Of a stretch of DNA of 64,000 nucleotides, positions 51,998 to 63,400 are shown piece after piece. The number at the start of each line of letters is the position of its first letter. Position 1 is the stretch's first letter. The position numbers and the translations under genes are program-made. The stretch lies in contig NZ_CP016094.1 of assembly GCF_001746835.1 (NCBI RefSeq), positions 62,001-126,000 of the forward strand. The letters are read 5' to 3'. The notes under the pieces are model-generated. The model had not been told where the DNA came from and searched no databases. It worked only from the letters and a program-made list of their open reading frames with translations. Source of the DNA: Lacunisphaera limnophila. Lineage in GTDB: Bacteria; Verrucomicrobiota; Verrucomicrobiia; Opitutales; Opitutaceae.

Positions 51998-53833
51998 CTA
52001 CCGCCGGGTCTGCGCCCAGCGCACCAGAGCCAGCGCGGCCAAGGCGCCGGCAAACCAGAGCGACGGCGCCCCGCCACCACCCCCGCCACCACCCGAGCTC
52101 GGCGGGGTCGGTGTGGGCGTGGGGGTCGGCGTCGGTGTGGGGGTCGGGTTGGCCGGCGCCGGCGGGGTCGCGGTGGGATCGAGTGAGATCACCGTCATCG
52201 AGTACGCCGCAAAGGTGGCGTTAAAGGTCGAACCGGAGACGGCCATGGTGGTGCTGGCAAGGTCGGTCGAGCCGCTGCCCGTCCGGGCGGCATCGTCCTG
52301 CGGCTTGCCATAGGAATAAACGAAGGCCGCCGCCGGCGCCGTATGTCCGGCCAGGGCGATGCTGGCGGTCAGCGCATTGGCCGGGTCTTTGTTGATCACG
52401 AGCAGGTTCAGGTTCCCGCCGGTTTTCTTGACCGCAAAGACCGTGAGCAGGCTGTTATTGCTCGTCGCCGTGACGACCGTGTCGCCTTGGCGGGCGAAGC
52501 GCGAAAGCAGTTTCAGCGCGTAATAGGTCGGATATGGCTCGAAGGAGGTGGCCGGCCCGCCCGCCGCCGCCGAGGAGAGGATGCCGTAATCGCCGTAGTT
52601 GCGCCACCCGTAGAGCGACGTGCTGTTGTTGTTCGTGAAATCCGTGCCGTTGCGCGTGTCCCACCACATGAAGGCGTCAATCTCGGTCTGCAGGATGTTG
52701 CCAAGGCTGTCGGCGAGGAACAGGCCGTTGACGAGGCTGGTGGTCTGCTTGCCCGGGTTGGCGTAGACGGAGTTGTTTTCGGTCACGACGATCTCGACGT
52801 TGGCGCCGGCGGTGCCGAGGTAGTCGTTCACGAGGCGCCGGAGGGTGGCGGCGTCGTCGGGCCAGGTCTTCGCCATCTGCAGCAGCTTGGCGTCGCCCTC
52901 CGGGTTGTTGGGCTGGTCCTTGGCCGGGGCCTGCTCGTAGCGGTGGTAAACCACCATGTCCGGGGTGACGCCGAGCTCACGCAGGGTGGTCAGCATGACG
53001 GGGGTCCAGCCGGTGTAGGCCACTTGGGTGCGGGGATTGGTGACCGAACGCGTGTAACCATTGGCATAGTCGGTCTCGCTGGCCACGACGACGACGCCGA
53101 TCTTGATGGTGGGATCCACGGCTTTCATCTTCTCGATGTAAACCTTGGCGCGCTGCGCGTACGTGGTGGGATCGTGGCGCTTGGCCTGGAGATCAGTCTC
53201 CCAGTTCGCCCCGTAGTTCTCGTTGCCGATTTCCCAGTACTTGAGCGCGTAGGGGGCGGAGCGGCCCAGACGCAGGAAGTTCATGTCATCGTCCGGCGTG
53301 ACCGCGCTCGCCGCGCGCAGGCGGGCCCAGACCCCGGCATTCTGCCAGTCGTAACCCAGGGCATCCCGACCGATGGCCACCGAGCTGCCGGTGGAGGCGT
53401 TGGCGTAGGCCACCCAGGCGGCGGCCTCCTCGGGGGTGCCCGAACCGTAGTTCACGGTCACGAAGGCCTGGGCGTTGAGCCCGGTGATCAGGCTGGCGAA
53501 CTTGTCGTAGCCTGAGGCCCAGCGCCAAGTGTTGTTCTGCCCGGGATTCGCGCGGTCGATGCTGCGGTTGAGGCGCCAATGATACTCATCCGACAAAGAA
53601 CCGCCCGGGATGCGAATGGTGCGCAGGCCGGCCGCCTCCAGCAGGGAGACGGTCTGGCTGCTCCCGGCCTCGGGGTCCCAGATCACGGCGTTAATGCCGA
53701 ACACCCGCTCGTCCACGGTGCGGACGGCGGTGCCGGCGTTGACACTGACCGTGACGCTCTGGGCGAGCGCCAGGACCGGCGAAATGAGAAGGATGCAGGC
53801 AAGCCTGCGGCAGGGGAAGGCCAGGGGTGACAT
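51998..53833 (-). CDS. Secreted GH51-like glycoside hydrolase with GlyGly-CTERM-like sorting tail
   Basis: The 611-residue protein has a signal peptide (LACILLISPVLALA), a catalytic domain of the alpha-L-arabinofuranosidase type (IRIPGGSLSDEYHW; acid/base Glu205 in YWEIGNENYG; likely nucleophile Glu352 in IVVTENNS), and a C-terminal beta domain (about 420-545). The tail holds a Pro-Thr repeat, a run of eight glycines, a hydrophobic segment APSLWFAGALAALALV and terminal RWAQTRR. This matches the plan of GlyGly-CTERM/rhombosortase signals. The substrate is probably an arabinose-containing polysaccharide, but GH51, GH39 and GH79 cannot be separated by eye. Confidence 0.8.
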   Translation of the reverse strand: MSPLAFPCRRLACILLISPVLALAQSVTVSVNAGTAVRTVDERVFGINAVIWDPEAGSSQTVSLLEAAGLRTIRIPGGSLSDEYHWRLNRSIDRANPGQNNTWRWASGYDKFASLITGLNAQAFVTVNYGSGTPEEAAAWVAYANASTGSSVAIGRDALGYDWQNAGVWARLRAASAVTPDDDMNFLRLGRSAPYALKYWEIGNENYGANWETDLQAKRHDPTTYAQRAKVYIEKMKAVDPTIKIGVVVVASETDYANGYTRSVTNPRTQVAYTGWTPVMLTTLRELGVTPDMVVYHRYEQAPAKDQPNNPEGDAKLLQMAKTWPDDAATLRRLVNDYLGTAGANVEIVVTENNSVYANPGKQTTSLVNGLFLADSLGNILQTEIDAFMWWDTRNGTDFTNNNSTSLYGWRNYGDYGILSSAAAGGPATSFEPYPTYYALKLLSRFARQGDTVVTATSNNSLLTVFAVKKTGGNLNLLVINKDPANALTASIALAGHTAPAAAFVYSYGKPQDDAARTGSGSTDLASTTMAVSGSTFNATFAAYSMTVISLDPTATPPAPANPTPTPTPTPTPTPTPPSSGGGGGGGGAPSLWFAGALAALALVRWAQTRR

Positions 53834-54032
53834 GGGGTATGAGGTGCCAAAAAGGAATCGTTTGTACTGTACCCCACCCTGCCCGACGGCGCCATGAGTT
53901 AATTGGTCGAATGATTGAGCAGTTTTGCCGGGACTGACGGGTGGCGGGGAATGAACCGGCCTGGGCCCGGCACCCCGCTGGGCACGGATTTGAAATCCCG
54001 CCCTGCAGCCGCCGCGGGTAACGGGAGTCTGG

Positions 54033-54626
54033 TCAGTGTCCCGGCCCCACCGGCACGAAGCGCACTTCGTCGGCCGCGAGATATTCCCCGGTGCGCGGGC
54101 CGCTGAGGCGGATGGTCGCGATCTCCGCGGCGCGCAACGTCAGCTCGAACTGCGGCACGGGATCGGCGGGAGTTTTCCGGCCGGGGACGGCGCGTACCGC
54201 AGCCTCGGCGACCAACCGGTCCTCGCGGTCGAAGGCCTGGAGCTTCGCCGGGCAGCCCGTCGAGCCCCACAGCACGAGTGTCACCGCCGCCACCGGCGCG
54301 GGGAACTTCACCTGCAGCGGGACCTGCTGCTCGTGGGCCATCGCATTGAGGATACCCTTCCGCTCCGTCGGGAGATACGGGAAGAACATCACGCGCCCGA
54401 CCGCCTGGCTGTGCGCCAGCGGCCCGGCCAGCGAGAAGACGACCCCCTGCTCCGTCCACGCCGGGACCGGCTTGCCGATCTCGGCCGTCTCAAAGTCGAT
54501 CACCACCTCCCGCGGCTCTGCGGCGGACAAGGCGCTGGCTGCCGCAAAAACCAGGAAACACGCCCCGCCCATGCCCGGCCAAGTCGTCCGGCGCCGGTCC
54601 CGCCTTTTTGTGCTTTTTGTGGCCAT
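54033..54626 (-). CDS. Secreted protein of unknown function, downstream of DUF1552 module 2
   Basis: The protein has up to 197 residues from ATG 54626; the first 17 residues are encoded by a TTGTGGCC-family repeat, so ATG 54575 ([17 protein letters not shown], a signal peptide) may be the true start. The mature part is beta-rich: [31 protein letters not shown], a Val-Thr-Leu core [10 protein letters not shown] and a final [12 protein letters not shown]. This resembles lectin- or PEP-type secreted beta-sandwich domains. It follows the DUF1552 stop by 19 nt. The frameshift upstream fuses both genes in one open frame, but they are separate genes. Confidence 0.65.
   Translation of the reverse strand: MATKSTKRRDRRRTTWPGMGGACFLVFAAASALSAAEPREVVIDFETAEIGKPVPAWTEQGVVFSLAGPLAHSQAVGRVMFFPYLPTERKGILNAMAHEQQVPLQVKFPAPVAAVTLVLWGSTGCPAKLQAFDREDRLVAEAAVRAVPGRKTPADPVPQFELTLRAAEIATIRLSGPRTGEYLAADEVRFVPVGPGH
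54605..54626. repeat. Half-site of the TTGTGGCC repeat family
   Basis: TTTTTGTGCTTTTTGTGGCC is one arm of the family seen as a pair at 8619-8690. Read on the minus strand it encodes MATKSTK, the apparent N-terminus of the gene at 54033-54626. Confidence 0.55.
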
Positions 54627-54645
54627 AAATCCTGTGGTCTCCTCC

Positions 54646-55979
54646 TCACACCATCTCCAGCCCGTGCATGCGGCCGGTGGACGAGGCGAAGCTGCCTTCC
54701 TCGAGGCCCATCCGCTGCAACATCGAGACGAAGAGATTGGGCAGCGGGTAATTCCGGTTCTTGTCGAACACCAGGTGCTGGCCGTGGCGGAATCCCCGCC
54801 GGCGAAGAGCGTGGGCATGTTGGTCGTGGAATGCGCGTTGGCGTCACCCAGGTTCGAGCCGTAGAGGATCATCGTGCGGTCGAGCAGCGTGTCGCCGCCC
54901 TCGCGCACGCCCTTCAGGTCGCGCAGCAGCCCGCCGAGCAGCTTCATGTGCCACTCGTCGAGCACTTGCAGCTGCGTGAGCTTGTCCTGGGACTTCCCGT
55001 GGTGGGAGAGGTTGTGGTAGTCGTCGGTGATGGCCTCGCCGGCAATCTGCGGCACCGGTGTGCCGACGCTGTTCAGCATCAGCGTGATCGATCGCGTCGA
55101 GTCCGTCTCGAACGCGAGGCGCACAAGGTCATACATCACCTTCACCTTCGCCATGTATTGCGCGGGGCTAGGCGGGTCCACCGGCACCGGCGCGTTCACC
55201 ACCGGCTTCGGCCGCCGCTCCCAGCCCTTCGAGGCCTGCAGGCGGTGCTCCAGGTCGCGCACGCTGGTGAAATACTGGTCGAGCCGGTCGCGGTCGCGCG
55301 CGCCGACGTCGCGTGCGAGGGACTTCGCCTGGCCGGCTACGGCGTCGAGGATGCTCCGGCCGGTGTCGAGTTCGCGGATCTGCGCCTCGATCTGCTCCGG
55401 CGTGCCCTGCAGGAACAGCTGGCGGAAGACCTCCGCGGCCTTCTCCTCGGGGGGGATCGCCACGCCGGCGCCGGTCCACGAGAGGCTGCGCGTGCTGGTG
55501 TTGACCGCGAGCGTGAGCGACGGGAACCGCGTCTGGCTGCCGATGCGCTCCGCGATGTGCTGGTCGAGCGAGATCGTGTTGCGGAACGAGCTGCTCGCCG
55601 GGTGCGGCGCCGCCGTGAGGAACGCGATGTCCGCCGGATGCCCGCCGTCCACATTCGGGTGCGAGACGCCGCTGAATACCGTGAAGTCGTTCCGGTGCTC
55701 CCCGAGCATCTGCAGGTAGGGCGAGGCGAGGTAGTCCTTGCCCGCCCCCGTCGGGAAGAAGTTGTCACCGAGCAACCCCAGGTTGTTGCAGATGCCGAAC
55801 ATCCGGCGCGGCTTCGCGCCCGGCGCCAGCGGCGACGACGATTCCGCCGCGCGCACGAAGCCCGGCAGCATCGCCTCGAGGAACGGCAGGGCCAGCAGGG
55901 TGCCCGTGCCCTGCAGGAAGCGGCGCCGGGTCAGGGCGCGGCGGGTCGCGACATAAGGGGCCGGGGATGGGTGGTTCAT
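54646..55979 (-). pseudogene. DUF1552 protein, module 2, with a -1 frameshift near its C-terminus
   Basis: The gene encodes a Tat-exported DUF1552 protein ([20 protein letters not shown]) with the family landmarks [37 protein letters not shown] and [20 protein letters not shown]. About 40 codons before the expected end, a G-run (GGCGGGGATTCC, about 54793-54804) appears one base short. Downstream the next frame reads [20 protein letters not shown] and then ends GRMHGLEMV with TGA at 54646-54648, the canonical C-terminus. One extra G restores the frame. It may be a real mutation or a sequencing error. The gene directly follows the module 2 cytochrome gene. Confidence 0.85.
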
Positions 55980-56009
55980 GGGAGGGATGAGGGCGCCGCC
56001 GCCCGGGGT

Positions 56010-58730
56010 TCACTTCATCTGGAAAAGGTCGCTCTGGACGAGCTCGTGCACGAGGGAGCGCACGCCGTAGCGCCGCGGCGCGGCCCGCTGCAGGATGGCC
56101 TCGAGCTGGTCGCGCTCGGAAAAGCGCACCGGCTGGCCCGTGGCGTAGGTCACCAACTGTTTCGCGAAGGCACGCGCGATCGGCGGCTCGTCGGCCAGCA
56201 GCAGCCGCTTGAACTCACGCACGTCCTGAAACGGACGCCCGTCCGGCAACTCCCCGGCCGCGTCCACCGGCAGGGCATGGTGAAACGCAAAGCGCTGCCC
56301 GTTCAACCCCACCCCGGCCACGGGGGCGATGTCCTCCTTCACCGCGCGGTAACGCTCCCGGTATCCGCCCATGATGTCGAAACTCTCGAGCGCGAAGCCG
56401 GGCGGATCCATCGTGGCGTGACAGGAGGCGCAGCTCGGATCGGCGCGGTGTTTTTCCAGCTGCTGGCGGATCGTGACGGCGCCGCGGATATCGGGTTCGA
56501 CCGCCGCCACCGGCGGGGGCGGCGGGGTCTCGAAGCCCAGGATGCGCTCGGTGATCCAGTGCCCGCGCAACACCGGCGAGGTGGTGGTGCCGTTGGCCGT
56601 CACCTTCAGGATGCTCGCCTGCGTGAGGAGGCCGCCGCGGACGCTGTCGGCCGGCAGGATCACGCGGCGCAGGGCCGCGCCGTTCACGTCCGGGATGCCG
56701 TAATGTGCCGCCAGCCGCTCGTTGACGAAGGTGAAATCGGCATCGATCAGGTTGCTCGCGGGCAGGTCCGCACGCAGGAGCTCGGCGACGAAGAGCCGCG
56801 TCTCCTCCAAGGCGGCCTGCTTGAGCGGGTCGTCGAGCTCGTAGTCGTTGTAAAGCGTGGCCGAGGGCGAGGTGTCGTCGATCTTGCGCAGGTCGAGCCA
56901 GTAGTCGGTGAACGCATCCACGAAGCGGCGTGACTTCGGGTCGTCCAGCAGTCGCTCGGTCTCGGCCCGGAGCGCTTCCGGCCGGCGCAAGTCGCCCCGG
57001 GCGGCGCGGGCGCGCAAGGCCTCGTCGGGCTCGGAATTCCACAGGAACAGCGCCAGGCGCGTCGCCAGCGCGTGGTCGTCCAGCCGGCCCGGGGCCTCCT
57101 CGACAAACACGAAGCCGGGCGAGGCCAGTACCGCGGTGTAGGTCGCGAGCAGCGCCTGGGCGAAACCGTCGCCCTTTGCCGTCTGGCCCTGGAAGAGGGC
57201 GAGGAAGAGCTGCACATCCTCCTCCCGCACGGGCCGGCGGTAGGCCCGCGCGAGGAAACGGCGCAACAGGCGCTCGGCATCCTGCGCGGGGTTCTCCGAC
57301 TTCACCTCGACCGGCACCTCGGCCAGCTTGAAGGAGGGCGGTCCGGGCGGTCGCGGGGTGCCCGGCGGCGGGGGCGGCGGCACGGTCTCCAGCATCACGC
57401 CGCGCGCGCCGTCCTCAAGGCGGCGGAGCGGCAGGTCATCAAAGAGGAGGCGGTAGCCCGCCCCGGTGGTCTCGTCGGCCAGCGGTCCCTCGACCTCCAT
57501 CCACTGCACGGCGTAACCCGGCATGCCGTCCGGCTCCGCGAGCGGGTTCACATATTGCTCGTCGGTGCCGTTGACGCGCGTGCGGAAGAGCCGCGAACCG
57601 TCGGTCTGCATCACCTCCCCGGCTGCCAGCAGCACCTCGATCTCGTTGACCGTCGGCTCCGGGTGAAAATCGAAGGCCCCCACCTGCCGGCGTTGCCCCT
57701 GGCCGGCGGCGGCATAGACGCCGATCGGCTCCGGCCGGCGGCCCGGCCAGACTTCGTCCAGGTTGGGCCGGTGCCACACCGGGCGCCAGTACACGGGCGA
57801 CTTCTCAGCGGCCTGACCCTCGAAGAACCAGCGGCCGATGCCGCCGCCGCTCACCCACACCGAGTAGCCGCTGAAACGCAGTTTGTAGCGACCGGCGATG
57901 GGCGCACGGAACTGGCCCCAGCTGTAGGCCCCGGCGTCGCTGAAGGTGCTCGAGACCTTGCCCACGGCCTCACGCTCGCGGGTCTCGGGGCTGGTAAACG
58001 GGGCGCGGCCCGCGCGGACGTCCGGCTGGGCCCGCGAGTCCAGCACGGGAAAGGTCAGCCGGTCGGGCAACGTGCCGTTCTCGCGCGGCATGAAGGCCCG
58101 CAGGCTGGGTTCGTCGCGCGCGTAGTAGCGGGTGACTCCCGGCTCCGGCCGGTCGAGTTGCTGCCGCAGGGCCTGCTTCAGGGCATAGTCCGCGGCGGTC
58201 AGGTAACGCGCCATCTGGACGTGCGAGACGTCGAGCGCTTCCCCGCTCTTGTTGTACCGGTGCGCCTCCCCGTCCTGCGGCAGCTGGTTCTTGATCTGCG
58301 CCCAGGGCACGTGGAGCAGGTCGCGCAGGGCGTTCTCGTATTCGTAGCGGTTGAGCCGGCGCTGGACGGCACGACCGTCGCGGGCGATCAGCGCCTGCTC
58401 CGATTCCGTCAGGGTCGATGCGAGGATCTGCAGAAATTCCCCGGTCAGCTCCGCCTCGGGCCGCCGCTTCTCCTTGGGCGGCATCTCGCCGGCCTTCACG
58501 CGGTCATGAACCTTCACCCAGAGGGCGAGGTTGGACCGGTTTTCGGGATCGTAGGCCAGCGTCTCAAGGTTGAGGCGGCCTTTCAGCTTTTCCTCGTTGT
58601 GGCAGCTGGAACAATAGCGGTCGAGAAACACCCCGACCGTGGCCGGCGGCTCCGCGGCGGGCAGCGCACCGCCGCCCATCAGGGCAGCCAGCAGGGTCAA
58701 GTAAGTCGGATAAGGCCGGGGCAAGGGCAC
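56010..58730 (-). CDS. Multidomain cytochrome c protein (DUF1587/1592/1588/1585, module 2)
   Basis: The protein has about 906 residues from GTG 58730, the only start giving a signal peptide (LPRPYPTYLTLLAALMGGGA). It has CSSCH (about 43-47), DUF1587 (RRLNRYEYENALRDLLHVP), a beta-rich carbohydrate-binding-like domain (about 250-420), DUF1592 (FLARAYRRPVREEDVQLFL), DUF1588 (TTTSPVLRGHWITERILG with a PPPPPVAAVEPD linker), then CASCHATMDPPGFALE and DUF1585. The longer ORF to 59054 overlaps groEL and is rejected. The partner DUF1552 gene is 31 nt downstream. It differs from module 1 by longer inserts in the middle domain. Confidence 0.87.
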   Translation of the reverse strand: MPLPRPYPTYLTLLAALMGGGALPAAEPPATVGVFLDRYCSSCHNEEKLKGRLNLETLAYDPENRSNLALWVKVHDRVKAGEMPPKEKRRPEAELTGEFLQILASTLTESEQALIARDGRAVQRRLNRYEYENALRDLLHVPWAQIKNQLPQDGEAHRYNKSGEALDVSHVQMARYLTAADYALKQALRQQLDRPEPGVTRYYARDEPSLRAFMPRENGTLPDRLTFPVLDSRAQPDVRAGRAPFTSPETREREAVGKVSSTFSDAGAYSWGQFRAPIAGRYKLRFSGYSVWVSGGGIGRWFFEGQAAEKSPVYWRPVWHRPNLDEVWPGRRPEPIGVYAAAGQGQRRQVGAFDFHPEPTVNEIEVLLAAGEVMQTDGSRLFRTRVNGTDEQYVNPLAEPDGMPGYAVQWMEVEGPLADETTGAGYRLLFDDLPLRRLEDGARGVMLETVPPPPPPGTPRPPGPPSFKLAEVPVEVKSENPAQDAERLLRRFLARAYRRPVREEDVQLFLALFQGQTAKGDGFAQALLATYTAVLASPGFVFVEEAPGRLDDHALATRLALFLWNSEPDEALRARAARGDLRRPEALRAETERLLDDPKSRRFVDAFTDYWLDLRKIDDTSPSATLYNDYELDDPLKQAALEETRLFVAELLRADLPASNLIDADFTFVNERLAAHYGIPDVNGAALRRVILPADSVRGGLLTQASILKVTANGTTTSPVLRGHWITERILGFETPPPPPVAAVEPDIRGAVTIRQQLEKHRADPSCASCHATMDPPGFALESFDIMGGYRERYRAVKEDIAPVAGVGLNGQRFAFHHALPVDAAGELPDGRPFQDVREFKRLLLADEPPIARAFAKQLVTYATGQPVRFSERDQLEAILQRAAPRRYGVRSLVHELVQSDLFQMK

Positions 58731-58952
58731 GCGTGGAGGAACAGGGGTTGCCGGAAGCGAAACGCCCCGGGCGCAATTCGCGACTTTCTTTATTGTCCCA
58801 CATGAGACCGGAGCACGGTGCCATGGGTCCGGGCTGGGATCGCGTTGCACGCAAAGGAGGGCGACGGCTTCGCCTGGGAGCCACGGCGACCCCGCCTGGG
58901 TCGGGGCCGGGCCAGCGCGTTGCGGACGACGCGCTCCCCCGTCTCGGCCAAG

Positions 58953-58981
58953 AAAAAGGCGCGCTCCGGAGAGCGCGCCTT
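58953..58981 (-). terminator. Intrinsic terminator of groEL
   Basis: On the minus strand AAGGCGCGCTC, loop TCCG, GAGCGCGCCTT forms a perfect 11-bp stem followed by TTTCTT. It lies 30 nt past the groEL stop. Confidence 0.88.
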
Positions 58982-59010
58982 GAAGGGTTCGGGAGCGGTG
59001 AGGCTTGGAC

Positions 59011-60660
<1,650 letters not shown>

Positions 60661-60707
60661 AGTATTTTCTAAGTTTAAGTTTTGAGATTAGTTTTAAGAC
60701 GGGTGAC

Positions 60708-61004
60708 TCAGGCGATGACGCCGAGGATGTCGTCCTCGCGGACGAGGGTGAACTTCTGGTCGTCGATCTTCACCTCGGTGCCGCCGTATTTGGAGATGAG
60801 GACCTTGTCGCCGACCTTCACCTCGAAGGGCGTGACCTTGCCGTTCTCGTCCTTCTTGCCGGTGCCGAGGGCAATGACCTTGGCCTCCTGCGGTTTTTCC
60901 TTGGCGCTGTCGGGGATGATGATGCCGCCGCGCACTTGTTCTTTCTCTTCGATGTGCTGCACGAGCACGCGATCGCCGATGGGTTTGATGTTTACTTTAG
61001 CCAT
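60708..61004 (-). CDS. groS: Co-chaperonin GroES
   Basis: GroES caps the GroEL ring. The 98-residue protein has the N-terminal [10 protein letters not shown], the mobile loop [20 protein letters not shown], and the [15 protein letters not shown] strand. It lies 86 nt from dnaK, which includes the dnaK terminator, so it may have its own promoter or rely on read-through. No CIRCE dyad is seen before it. Confidence 0.96.
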   Translation of the reverse strand: MAKVNIKPIGDRVLVQHIEEKEQVRGGIIIPDSAKEKPQEAKVIALGTGKKDENGKVTPFEVKVGDKVLISKYGGTEVKIDDQKFTLVREDDILGVIA

Positions 61005-61040
61005 ATGGGTATTGGTTGTGGGTTGAAGTTTGGGTGGATG

Positions 61041-61080
61041 AAAAATGCGAACCCGCTCCCTGGGAAGGCAGCGGGCTCGC
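61041..61080 (-). terminator. Intrinsic terminator of dnaK
   Basis: On the minus strand GCGAGCCCGCT and AGCGGGTTCGC form an 11-bp stem with one G-T pair around a 12-nt loop, followed by CATTTTT. It lies about 10 nt past the dnaK stop. Confidence 0.7.
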
Positions 61081-61089
61081 GGTGGGAAA

Positions 61090-63045
61090 TTACTTCTTCT
61101 CCTCGTCGACGATCTCGACGTCGGCGTCGACGACCTTGCCTTCGGCCTTCTTGGCCTTCTTCGGCTCGGCGGTGTCGCCGCCGGCGTCGGCCGCGGAAGC
61201 CTCGGGCTGGCCGCCCGGCTGGGCGCCCGCGGCGGCCTGCGCGGCCTGGGCCTGTTGATAAAGCTCGGCGCCGACCTTCTGCAGGTTCTCCAGCGCGGCC
61301 TTCATCTTGGCCGGGTCGTTGGTCTCGAGTTCTTTCTTGGCCTCGGTGAGCGCGGCCTCGAACTTGCCCTTCATCTCCGCCGGGATCTTGTCGCCGGCGT
61401 CCTTGAGGGTCTTCTCAAGCTGATAGATGGTCGTGTCGAGCTGGTTCTTGGTCTCGACGGCCTCCTTGCGCTTGGCGTCCTCGGCGGCGTTGAGCTCGGC
61501 CTCCTTGGTCATCTTCTCGACCTCTTCCTTGGAGAGGCCGGAGGAGCCCTGGATGGTGATCTTCTGCTCCTTGCCGGTGCCGAGGTCCTTGGCGGAGACG
61601 TGGAGGATGCCGTTGGCGTCGATGTCGAAGGTGACCTCGATCTGCGGCGTGCCGCGCGGCGCCGGCGGGATGCCGTCGAGCTTGAACGTGCCGAGGTTCT
61701 TGTTGTCGCGGGCCATCGGGCGCTCGCCCTGGAGGACCACGATCTCGACGCCCGGCTGGTTGTCGCTGTAGGTCGAGAAGACCTGGGACTTCTTGGAGGG
61801 AATGGTGGTGTTGCGCGGGATCATCGCCGTGGACACGTCGCCGGCGGTCATGATGCCGAGGGTGAGCGGGGTCACGTCGAGCAGGAGCACGTCCTTGACC
61901 TCGCCCTTGAGCACGCCGCCCTGGATGGCCGCGCCGATGGCGACGACCTCGTCGGGGTTCACGCCCTGGTGCGGGGTCTTGCCGCCGAGTTGCTTGGCGA
62001 TGTCGACGACCTTGGGCATGCGGGTCATGCCGCCGACCAGCACGAGCTCGTCGATCTTGTCGGTGGAGATGCCGGAATCCTTGAGACAGTTCTTGAACGG
62101 CTGGATGCAACGTTCGAAGAGGCTGTCGCAAATCTGCTCCATCTTCGCGCGGGATAGCTGGAGGTTGAGGTGCTTGGGGCCCGAGGCATCGGCCGTGATG
62201 AACGGCAGGTTGATGTCGTAGGTCGTGGCGGAGGAGAGGGCGATCTTGGCCTTCTCGGCCTCTTCCTTCAGGCGCTGGAGGGCCATCGGGTCCTTGCGGA
62301 GGTCGATGCCGTTTTCCTTCTTGAAGGCCTCGACGAGCCAGCCGATGAGGGCGTCGTCCCAGTTGTCGCCACCGAGGTGGGTGTCGCCGTTGGTGGCCTT
62401 CACCTCGAACACACCGTCGCCGATCTCGAGGATCGAGACGTCGAAGGTGCCGCCGCCGAGGTCGAACACGGCGATCTTCTCGTCCTTCTTCTTGTCGAGA
62501 CCGTAGGCGAGCGAGGCGGCCGTGGGCTCGTTGATGATGCGGAGCACCTCGAGGCCGGCGATCTTGCCGGCGTCCTTGGTGGCCTGACGCTGGGCGTCGT
62601 TGAAATAGGCGGGGACCGTGATGACGGCTTGGGAGACCTTCTCGCCGAGGTAGGCCTCGGCGTCGGCCTTCAGCTTGCCGAGCACAAAGGCGGCGATCTG
62701 CTGCGGCGCGAACTGCTCGGTCTTGTCGCCGGCCTGCACCTCGATGTACGCATCGCCGTTCTTGCCGGCGACGACCTTGTACGGGAGGTTCTTGGCCTCT
62801 TCGCTGACCTCGGTGAATTTGCGACCGATGAGCCGCTTCGCCGAGAAAATGGTGTTCTTGGGGTTAGTCACGGCCTGCCGCTTGGCGGCCTGACCGACCA
62901 CGCGCTCGCCGGACTTGGTGAACGCCACGATCGAGGGCGTCGTGCGGGCACCTTCGGCGTTGGGGATGACGACCGGCTCGCCGCCCTCCATGATGGACAT
63001 ACAGGAATTGGTGGTGCCGAGATCGATACCGAGAATCTTGCTCAT
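61090..63045 (-). CDS. dnaK: Chaperone DnaK (Hsp70)
   Basis: DnaK is the Hsp70 chaperone that works with DnaJ and GrpE. The 651-residue protein has the ATPase signature [41 protein letters not shown] and [12 protein letters not shown], then the linker [13 protein letters not shown] and a substrate-binding domain (about 390-600), followed by an Ala/Gly-rich tail ending VDEEKK. grpE and dnaJ are not adjacent. Its 5' side faces a 355-nt intergenic region with two inverted repeats. Confidence 0.97.
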   Translation of the reverse strand: MSKILGIDLGTTNSCMSIMEGGEPVVIPNAEGARTTPSIVAFTKSGERVVGQAAKRQAVTNPKNTIFSAKRLIGRKFTEVSEEAKNLPYKVVAGKNGDAYIEVQAGDKTEQFAPQQIAAFVLGKLKADAEAYLGEKVSQAVITVPAYFNDAQRQATKDAGKIAGLEVLRIINEPTAASLAYGLDKKKDEKIAVFDLGGGTFDVSILEIGDGVFEVKATNGDTHLGGDNWDDALIGWLVEAFKKENGIDLRKDPMALQRLKEEAEKAKIALSSATTYDINLPFITADASGPKHLNLQLSRAKMEQICDSLFERCIQPFKNCLKDSGISTDKIDELVLVGGMTRMPKVVDIAKQLGGKTPHQGVNPDEVVAIGAAIQGGVLKGEVKDVLLLDVTPLTLGIMTAGDVSTAMIPRNTTIPSKKSQVFSTYSDNQPGVEIVVLQGERPMARDNKNLGTFKLDGIPPAPRGTPQIEVTFDIDANGILHVSAKDLGTGKEQKITIQGSSGLSKEEVEKMTKEAELNAAEDAKRKEAVETKNQLDTTIYQLEKTLKDAGDKIPAEMKGKFEAALTEAKKELETNDPAKMKAALENLQKVGAELYQQAQAAQAAAGAQPGGQPEASAADAGGDTAEPKKAKKAEGKVVDADVEIVDEEKK

Positions 63046-63090
63046 GCGCGCCTGTTAGCTGGCGGCATGCCCTGAATCTAAAACTCAACC

Positions 63091-63123
63091 TAAACAACTA
63101 TACCAAAACGTTTTAATTGTTTA
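63091..63123. promoter_or_regulatory. Inverted repeat upstream of dnaK
   Basis: TAAACAA and TTGTTTA are perfect 7-bp arms 19 nt apart, about 45-80 nt upstream of the dnaK start. The centre includes the palindrome AAAACGTTTT. It could be an operator of dnaK. Confidence 0.35.
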
Positions 63124-63147
63124 TGAGTCGTTCTCGAAGCTCCAGAG

Positions 63148-63186
63148 TTGAGACAATATTGAGCCGCAATGTCCCATTTGTCTCAA
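63148..63186. promoter_or_regulatory. Inverted repeat in the dnaK upstream region
   Basis: TTGAGACA and TGTCTCAA are perfect 8-bp arms separated by 23 nt. Inside, ATTG-AGCCG-CAAT can form a second short stem. It lies over 100 nt from dnaK and 215 nt from the divergent gene. Confidence 0.35.
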
Positions 63187-63400
63187 TCCTATGCCCGGTG
63201 TGCCAGCCAACCTGTCACACTCTAAAAGTGCATTCCGCAGGTCGGTTGCACCGGCCGTCCCAGGGGTGTCTTCGCCCGGCGGGCTTGCCGAATGGGTCCC
63301 AGAGCTTACCTTCTAGGCGTTCCGACGGTTACCAGGGCCTCTAAATTTCACCCCATTCGAGCCGATAACTGTGGTCTAGCGACGGTTGAGGCATCCCGCG

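Larger units (their letters stand above)
63046..63400. other. Divergent intergenic region between dnaK and the transglutaminase-like gene
   Basis: The 355 nt are less GC-rich than the surrounding genes and contain the inverted repeats listed separately, the AT-rich dyad AAAACGTTTT and no ORF of note. They should hold the dnaK promoter on the minus strand and the promoter of the gene at 63401 on the plus strand. No CIRCE, sigma-32 box or riboswitch was recognised. Confidence 0.6.

Noticed and set aside
54033-55979. A DUF1552 protein fused to a beta-rich secreted domain
   Set aside because: The fusion exists only because a one-base frameshift near 54800 links two genes; the normal DUF1552 C-terminus is present in the next frame.
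61005-63400. CIRCE/HrcA operator before dnaK or groES
   Set aside because: No TTAGCACTC-N9-GAGTGCTAA or near match is present in the leaders.
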